From NCBI RefSeq assembly GCF_038562415.1, contig NZ_JBCFBA010000001.1, forward strand, positions 620,001 to 684,000: a DNA stretch of 64,000 nucleotides, read 5' to 3'. The DNA comes from Solidesulfovibrio sp. (lineage in GTDB: Bacteria > Desulfobacterota > Desulfovibrionia > Desulfovibrionales > Desulfovibrionaceae). Position numbers and translations under genes: made by a program. Positions 59,189-64,000 of this stretch are shown one piece after another. The first letter of the stretch is position 1. Each line of letters starts with the position of its first letter. The notes under the pieces are model-generated. The model saw only the letters and a program-made list of their open reading frames with translations, made no database searches and was not told where the DNA came from.

Positions 59189-60526
59189 ATGAAGCGCCCC
59201 CTCGAGACTTTTCCCGGAGACGACACCTGCGCCTTTGCCCTGGAAAACGTGGCCGACGCCGTGTTCGCCGTGGATCGCGATTTCATCGTGCGCTACTGCA
59301 ACCTGGCCGCCGGCGAGATCGCCCGCACGGACCCGGCCGAGGCCGTGGGCCGCACCTGCCGGGAGGTCTTCGGCGTCACCAACTGCCGCACGGTCTGCGT
59401 GCTGCGCCAATGCATGGAAGAGGCCCGGCCCATCGCCAACCGTATCGTGACCCTCAAACGGGCCAACTGCCCGGATGTGCCGGTATGCGTGAGCGTGGCC
59501 CCCATCTGGGCCACGGGCGGGACGGTCGTCGGCGGGGTGCAGGTCTTCCGCGACCTGTCCGGCGGCGGCTTCGTCAGCCGGTTGGCCGGGTTGCAGCCCC
59601 TGGACGACTTCGGCACGCGCGACGCGCATCTGTCCGAAATCGTGCGCATGCTGCCGCAGATCGCCCAGAGCGACTCCACCGTGCTGCTGCTTGGCGAATC
59701 GGGCACGGGCAAGGAGGTCTTCGCCCGGGCCATCCACAAGCTGTCCCAGCGCGGCGGCGGCCCGTTCGTGGCCGTCAACTGCGGCGCCCTGCCGGAACAG
59801 CTCATGGAATCGGAGTTGTTCGGCTACAAGTCCGGAGCCTTCACCGACGCCCGGAAAGACAAACCCGGCCGCTTCGCCCTGGCCGACTCCGGCACCCTGC
59901 TCCTCGACGAAATCGGCGACCTGCCCTACGCCATGCAGGCGAAAATCCTGCGCGCCCTCCAGGAACGCTCCTACGAACCCCTGGGCGGCGTGGAGACCGT
60001 GCCGGCCGACGTGCGGGTCATCGCCGCCACCAACCGCGACCTCGGCCGCATGGTGGCCGAGGGGAAATTCCGCCAGGACCTCTACTACCGCTTGAGCGTC
60101 GTGGTCATCCGCATTCCCCCCCTGCGCGAGCGCCCGGGCGACGTGCCGCTGCTCGTCGAGCGGGTGCTCGGCCGCTGCCGCATGGCCGTGACCAAAACCA
60201 TCGAATCCGTCAGCCCCGAAGCCATGGAACGGCTGCTGGCCCACGACTATCCGGGCAACATCCGGGAACTGGAAAACATCATCGAATACGCGGCGATTCT
60301 CTGCCAGGGCCGGGTCATCGAACCCTGCCACCTGCCCGAGCACCTGCGCGGCGGCGCTTCGGGGCGTGCCTGCGCCAGGGCCAGGACCATGGCCGAAATC
60401 CGGTTCCAGGCCGCCCGGGAGGCCGTGGACCGCCACAGCGGCAACCGCAACGCCGCCTGCCGGGAACTGGGCATTTCCAAGGACACCTTGCGCCGCATCC
60501 TGGGACGCCGCGACGAGGACGCATAA
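59189..60526 (+). CDS. Sigma-54-dependent transcriptional activator (PAS - AAA+ - HTH)
   Basis: 445 aa. N-terminal PAS domain (about 15-125, with several cysteines: GRTCREVFGVTNCRTVC), AAA+ central domain from about 145 with Walker A GESGTGKE, Walker B LLLDEIGD and the R-finger region, and a Fis-type HTH at the end (NRNAACRELGISKDTLRRIL). The sigma-54 contact loop reads GAFTDA instead of GAFTGA, a variant seen in some activators. The PAS cysteines suggest redox or haem sensing, which is inference. GGAGA precedes the ATG. Divergent from the gene with the -24/-12 promoter. Confidence 0.92.
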   Translation: MKRPLETFPGDDTCAFALENVADAVFAVDRDFIVRYCNLAAGEIARTDPAEAVGRTCREVFGVTNCRTVCVLRQCMEEARPIANRIVTLKRANCPDVPVCVSVAPIWATGGTVVGGVQVFRDLSGGGFVSRLAGLQPLDDFGTRDAHLSEIVRMLPQIAQSDSTVLLLGESGTGKEVFARAIHKLSQRGGGPFVAVNCGALPEQLMESELFGYKSGAFTDARKDKPGRFALADSGTLLLDEIGDLPYAMQAKILRALQERSYEPLGGVETVPADVRVIAATNRDLGRMVAEGKFRQDLYYRLSVVVIRIPPLRERPGDVPLLVERVLGRCRMAVTKTIESVSPEAMERLLAHDYPGNIRELENIIEYAAILCQGRVIEPCHLPEHLRGGASGRACARARTMAEIRFQAAREAVDRHSGNRNAACRELGISKDTLRRILGRRDEDA

Positions 60527-60568
60527 CGCGTCTTGCCCCGTTTTTTAAGGACGCAAAACGCGTCTTTT
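60516..60568 (+). repeat. Duplicated 19-base hairpin at the activator stop codon
   Basis: AGGACGCATAACGCGTCTT (60516-60534) and AGGACGCAAAACGCGTCTT (60548-60566) differ at one base and start 32 bases apart. Each folds as a 7-bp stem (one G-U) with a 5-base loop. The loop of the first holds the TAA stop codon. T-runs follow both (GTTTTTT; TT), so they may be tandem terminators. Confidence 0.65.
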
Positions 60569-60816
60569 CTGAAAACCACGCCACATCGATCGTCTCCCGG
60601 TTTGCCGCGGCCATGGCCCAAGGCAGCAACCGTATTCAAACCAAGGCAGTCACACTTCCCTTGCCATTCATAAAAAACGGCGATAACGGATTTTGTCGTC
60701 GCGTACTCCCCGCATTTTTTTACCTAAGAAGAAATTTCGCCTTTCCTCCTCGATGTGCCGTTGGTTTTTCCGTACCGTTGCCCAAAAGTTTTCATCAAGA
60801 GAACCTGGAGGTGACC

Positions 60817-62301
60817 ATGGAACCGGGACTGCCAGTGCATCATTCCAGAAAGTACTGTCTCTCCGTTGGCCTCGTATTGCTCGTTGTGTCGGTGCTCATC
60901 CCGACGCTCACCTCCAAGGCGGACACGACCGATGCGGCGGCATCGCTTCTTTCCCTGGTCAGGGTTGACGTGTCCGGCCCCATAACCGACATCCCCCTGC
61001 CGATTCACAGTGACCTGGTCGATGGCCAAGGCATCCCATACGTCCTGGCCATCGCTTCAGCCGAGCAGTTGCAGCGGTGCGGTTGCGCCTATACCGTCCT
61101 GGACACGGCACCAGCCGGGACGCGTTACCTGCTGGCGGCAAGTCGCGACCCCCGGGAGCGCCGGGAAGCCGGAACCGTGGCCAATGTCCTTTACGACGAC
61201 GGCTTTCGGATCATCGTCCGCTCCGCCCCGGACCTGACCGCGGCGCTTTCCCGGCTGGGACTCAGCCCCAGGCCGCTCAGCCCGGTGCCTCTGCCCTTTG
61301 CCTCGCCGCCCGCACCTGCGCGGGCGGCGCCGGGTATTGCCCCAAACCCTCGCATCCAAGCCATGCTCGATAAAGTGACCGAAAAAAGTCTTTCGGACAG
61401 CATTTCCGGGCTCAGTGGTTTGACGGAAGTCGTCGTCGGCGGGGAAGCGTACACCATCACCACAAGAAACACCGCTTCCGGCGTTCCCATCGAAAAGGCG
61501 ACCCAGTATGTCTATGAACAACTGAACGCGCTCGGCCTGACCGCTTCGTATCACAGTTGGTCCAGCACCGCCTACGCGGGGCGCAACGTGATCGGGGAAC
61601 TGCCGGGGGTGTCCAAGCCCAGCGAGGTCATCCTCCTGGTCGCCCATCTGGACAGCATCAACGACCGGACGGACGATCCGACCGATCCCGCCCCGGGCGC
61701 CGACGATGACGGCAGCGGCTGCGCGGCCCTGCTGATGGCCGCCACGATCCTGAAGGACTATCGCTTCGAGCGCACCATCCGTTTCGTCTTCACCACCGGC
61801 GAGGAGAACGGGCTCCTGGGCAGCGCCGTGTATGCGAAAAAACTCAAGGACGAGGGCCAAAACGTTCTGGACGTGGTCAATCTGGACATGGTCGCCTACA
61901 GCACCCAAGCCAGCCCCATCCAGAACCTGCATACCCGTATTCCGCAAAACCCGGGCTACCAGGCGGACCTGGCCATCGCCACGCTGTTCGTCGAGGTCGT
62001 CAACACCTACGGGTTGTCGGAGAGCCTGGTTCCCGTCATACTCAAGGAAAGCAACGATCAGGGTGATCAATACAGTTTTTGGGAAAATGACTTCCCATCG
62101 ATCATGGTCATCGAGGACGACAACAACTTCAATCCGAACTATCACTGCAAAAGCAATATGGACGACCTTCAGTATTTGAACATGGCCTACGAGGCGGCCC
62201 ACACCAAAGCGTCCCTGGGCACGGTTGCCCATCTGGCCGGGCTCGTGAACAATACCCCAACGCCGGCGGGTTCCTACCTTCTCCTGCTGCAAGACCAGTG
62301 A
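60817..62301 (+). CDS. Secreted M28-family zinc peptidase
   Basis: 494 aa. Signal peptide (hydrophobic LSVGLVLLVVSVLIPTL, about residues 14-32) followed by a pro-region of about 170 residues and the M28 domain from about 240. Zinc ligands in order: His in LLVAHLDS, Asp in GADDDGSG, Glu-Glu in FTTGEENGLLGS, Asp in VVNLDMVAY, and His in NPNYHCKSNMDD. Likely an aminopeptidase of the periplasm or cell surface. CTGGAGGTG precedes the ATG. The 250-base leader is AT-richer than its surroundings. No Tat signal. Confidence 0.9.
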   Translation: MEPGLPVHHSRKYCLSVGLVLLVVSVLIPTLTSKADTTDAAASLLSLVRVDVSGPITDIPLPIHSDLVDGQGIPYVLAIASAEQLQRCGCAYTVLDTAPAGTRYLLAASRDPRERREAGTVANVLYDDGFRIIVRSAPDLTAALSRLGLSPRPLSPVPLPFASPPAPARAAPGIAPNPRIQAMLDKVTEKSLSDSISGLSGLTEVVVGGEAYTITTRNTASGVPIEKATQYVYEQLNALGLTASYHSWSSTAYAGRNVIGELPGVSKPSEVILLVAHLDSINDRTDDPTDPAPGADDDGSGCAALLMAATILKDYRFERTIRFVFTTGEENGLLGSAVYAKKLKDEGQNVLDVVNLDMVAYSTQASPIQNLHTRIPQNPGYQADLAIATLFVEVVNTYGLSESLVPVILKESNDQGDQYSFWENDFPSIMVIEDDNNFNPNYHCKSNMDDLQYLNMAYEAAHTKASLGTVAHLAGLVNNTPTPAGSYLLLLQDQ

Positions 62302-62378
62302 CGGCCTCGCCACTCGACTCGCGCCCGGCCTGGGCCCCGCGCCTTGTCCTGGCGCCGGCCTCCCGCGGTACCCGCGAT

Positions 62379-62409
62379 AAAAAAAGGGAGCGGCCCGAAA
62401 GCCGCTCCC
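62379..62409 (-). terminator. Rho-independent terminator of ppaC
   Basis: On the minus strand GGGAGCGGC-TTTCGG-GCCGCTCCC followed by seven T, 27 bases after the pyrophosphatase stop. Confidence 0.88.
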
Positions 62410-62435
62410 CTCGCTGACGGAACTTGGGTGGAAGA

Positions 62436-63356
62436 CTAGGCGAAGGCCTTCTCGAAAGGCGGCACGACCTGCTTTTTGCGGGACAGCACGCCGTCGAGCC
62501 ACACGGAATCGCCCTTGACCTCGACGCCGAAGGCTTTGGTCACATAGCTGGGGTCGTCGGAGACGATCAGCATCTCGGAACCTTCCTTCATGATGTCGGT
62601 CAGAAGCAGGAACACGCTGTGACGGCCTTCGGCCTTGACCTTCTTGCACTCGGCCAGCAGGTCGGCCTTGACCGGCTCGAGGATGGACAGGTCCACCACT
62701 TCCAGCTGGCCGATGCCGATTTTCTTGCCGCTCATGTCGAAGTCCTTGTAGTCGCGGAAGACCAGGTCCTTGGCCGGGGTGCCGCCCACGGCCGACTTGA
62801 CCTTGAACATCTCGACGCCCAGGGCCATGTAGTCGGCGACGCCGGCGATCTTGGCCAGGGCCTCGACCGCGGCCTTGTCCTCGGGGGTGCAGGTCGGCGA
62901 CTTGAACATGACGGTGTCGGACAGGATGGCGCACAGCATGATGCCGGCCATGGGCTTGGAAATCTCCACCTTGGCGCAGTCGTACATCATCTTGACCACG
63001 GTGCAGGAACAGCCCACGGGCTTGACCAGGATGTCCAGGGGATTGGGGGTGGTCACATCGCCGAGCTTGTGGTGGTCGTAGATGCCGAGGAGCTCGCCCT
63101 TGGACAGGTTCTCCAGGCTCTGGGCCAGGTCGGAGTGGTCGACCAGGATGATCTTCTTGTCGGTGGCGTCGGTGACGATCTCCGGAGCGGCCAGGCCGAA
63201 CTTTTCGAGCACGAAGGCGCTTTCCGGGTTGAGCGGTCCCTGGGCGGCGGGCTTGGCGTCCAGGCCCTTGGCCTTGCTCATCAGATCGGCGACGGAAATG
63301 GCGGCGGCGACGGAATCGGTGTCCGGATTTTTGTGACCAACGACATACACGGCCAT
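62436..63356 (-). CDS. ppaC: Manganese-dependent inorganic pyrophosphatase (family II)
   Basis: 306 aa, DHH-family PPase that removes pyrophosphate from biosynthesis and, in sulfate reducers, from ATP sulfurylase. Metal ligands: His8, Asp12, Asp14 in GHKNPDTDS, Asp in LVDHSD, and the DHH motif YDHHKLGD. The C-terminal substrate domain has SRKKQVVPP. No CBS insert, so it is the short form. AGGAGGACAT precedes the ATG. It ends in a strong terminator at 62379. Confidence 0.96.
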   Translation of the reverse strand: MAVYVVGHKNPDTDSVAAAISVADLMSKAKGLDAKPAAQGPLNPESAFVLEKFGLAAPEIVTDATDKKIILVDHSDLAQSLENLSKGELLGIYDHHKLGDVTTPNPLDILVKPVGCSCTVVKMMYDCAKVEISKPMAGIMLCAILSDTVMFKSPTCTPEDKAAVEALAKIAGVADYMALGVEMFKVKSAVGGTPAKDLVFRDYKDFDMSGKKIGIGQLEVVDLSILEPVKADLLAECKKVKAEGRHSVFLLLTDIMKEGSEMLIVSDDPSYVTKAFGVEVKGDSVWLDGVLSRKKQVVPPFEKAFA

Positions 63357-63516
63357 AGTAATGTCCTCCTGGTGGTTTTTCCGAAACCCTGACGGGTTGG
63401 CTGCCTCGTTACGAAACTTGTGAAGAATATCCCAAAAGGCGGATCTTGCCAAGTCAAATTCCCGCGACGGCCACTCCTTTTTTCGGCCGCGCCGCCAAGG
63501 GCCGGGAACCTACCGG

Positions 63517-64000
63517 CTACAGGAGGAACCACAGCATGGTCAGGACCATGCCCCCGGCCAGCACCATGTAGGCCGGCCGGTAGCGCAGGGACAGCACCCC
63601 GCCGAGGCTTCCCAGAATCCACAGTTGGCTCCAGGACGCCCCCGAGGAGGACAGGTACGGCCAGACCTTGGGCAGCAGCACGTGGTACAGGGCCACCAGC
63701 CCGGCCAGGGCCACGCTGAAGGCCAGGCCGTTTAACAGGACCATGTCGTAAAAGGCCCGGCGGATGAGCCGGCCCGGCGAGAAAAAGGCTTTCGTGCGCT
63801 CGCGGGCCGCCGTGTAGCGCGACAGCACGATGTTCTCCACCACGCGCTGCGCCCCTTCCAGGGCGGCGAACAGGCGCCCGAGCAGGGCCGTGGTGGCGGC
63901 CACGAACAGGGCCTCGGCCGGCGAGGTCAGCTTGAAGACGTGCAGCAGCGACAGGCCGGCCAGGGTGGAAGCGGCGGCGTTTGGCGGAATGTGCGTGCCG
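63517..64000 (-). CDS. Membrane protein resembling a mannose-type PTS IIC subunit (partial)
   Basis: The frame is open to the window edge; at least 160 residues are visible. Three to four hydrophobic segments near the C-terminus (about LVALYHVLLPKVW, ILGSLGGVLSL, YMVLAGGMVLTMLWFLL) and a charged block VVENIVLSRYTAARERTKAF. This pattern resembles the C-terminal half of EII-Man/Sor IIC subunits, and Desulfovibrio genomes do carry such PTS components, but no IIB or IID is visible. The N-terminus lies outside the window. Confidence 0.45.
   Translation of the reverse strand, partial: GTHIPPNAAASTLAGLSLLHVFKLTSPAEALFVAATTALLGRLFAALEGAQRVVENIVLSRYTAARERTKAFFSPGRLIRRAFYDMVLLNGLAFSVALAGLVALYHVLLPKVWPYLSSSGASWSQLWILGSLGGVLSLRYRPAYMVLAGGMVLTMLWFLL

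Noticed and set aside
60591-60631. Sigma-54-type box before the M28 peptidase (TGGCCCAAGGCAGC)
   Set aside because: Spacing between GG and GC is 9 instead of 10 and the -24 box is poor.

Overview
The window is GC-rich chromosomal DNA that reads as a member of the Desulfovibrionaceae (Desulfovibrio/Solidesulfovibrio-like sulfate reducers). This is inferred from the kind of genes present: a small assimilatory-type sirohaem reductase, hydrogenase maturation genes hypF and hypCD, a bacteriohemerythrin, a Mn-type pyrophosphatase, a RluD-CoaE fusion, and a chemoreceptor with the long alanine-rich linker common in that group. No rRNA, tRNA, CRISPR array, transposase or integrase was found. About 60 protein genes are supported.

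Layout. 1-7.7 kb: chemoreceptor, sulfite reductase-like protein, DUF255 thioredoxin-like protein, lone response regulator, beta-helix protein and a DJ-1/PfpI protein. 7.8-11.1 kb: DUF362 protein and hypF. 11.1-14.3 kb: an AT-richer stretch with three tandem CI-like regulators, each behind its own AT-rich leader. 14.3-19.3 kb: rhomboid and RluD-CoaE (minus strand), then a zinc dehydrogenase and a Tat-signal L-serine dehydratase (plus strand). 19.4-27 kb: a five-gene minus-strand operon uvrB - K+ channel - two glycosyltransferases - ligA. 27-33 kb: small genes, then the N-degron genes clpS-clpA and aat. 32.7-35.2 kb: hypC-hypD-CYTH and a small conserved protein. 35.3-38.9 kb: HD protein, ddl, carA and a TPR protein.

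38.9-43.5 kb: L,D-transpeptidase-like protein, bacteriohemerythrin, and a phoU - HprK-like kinase - CofD-like run that looks like part of the 'GAK' gene set. 44-50 kb: a PHP-glycosyltransferase fusion, then ybaK - secreted protein - recQ. 50-57 kb: dapA with a clear terminator, a ModF-like double ABC ATPase, a LysM-MscS channel, an O-methyltransferase, a FliL-like protein and malate synthase G. 57.6-62.3 kb: two unknown proteins, one behind a good sigma-54 promoter that faces a divergent sigma-54 activator gene, then a secreted M28 peptidase. 62.4-64 kb: ppaC and the end of a membrane protein resembling a mannose-type PTS IIC subunit, cut by the window edge.

The least explained signals are: (i) a structured element found three times directly after stop codons, with compensatory changes in its 11-bp hairpin; (ii) three CI/S24-type regulators that have all lost the autoproteolysis serine; (iii) a twin-arginine signal on an otherwise intact Fe-S L-serine dehydratase; and (iv) the sigma-54 activator/promoter/unknown-gene module. 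All functional statements are family-based inferences from reading the sequence; nothing was searched against a database.
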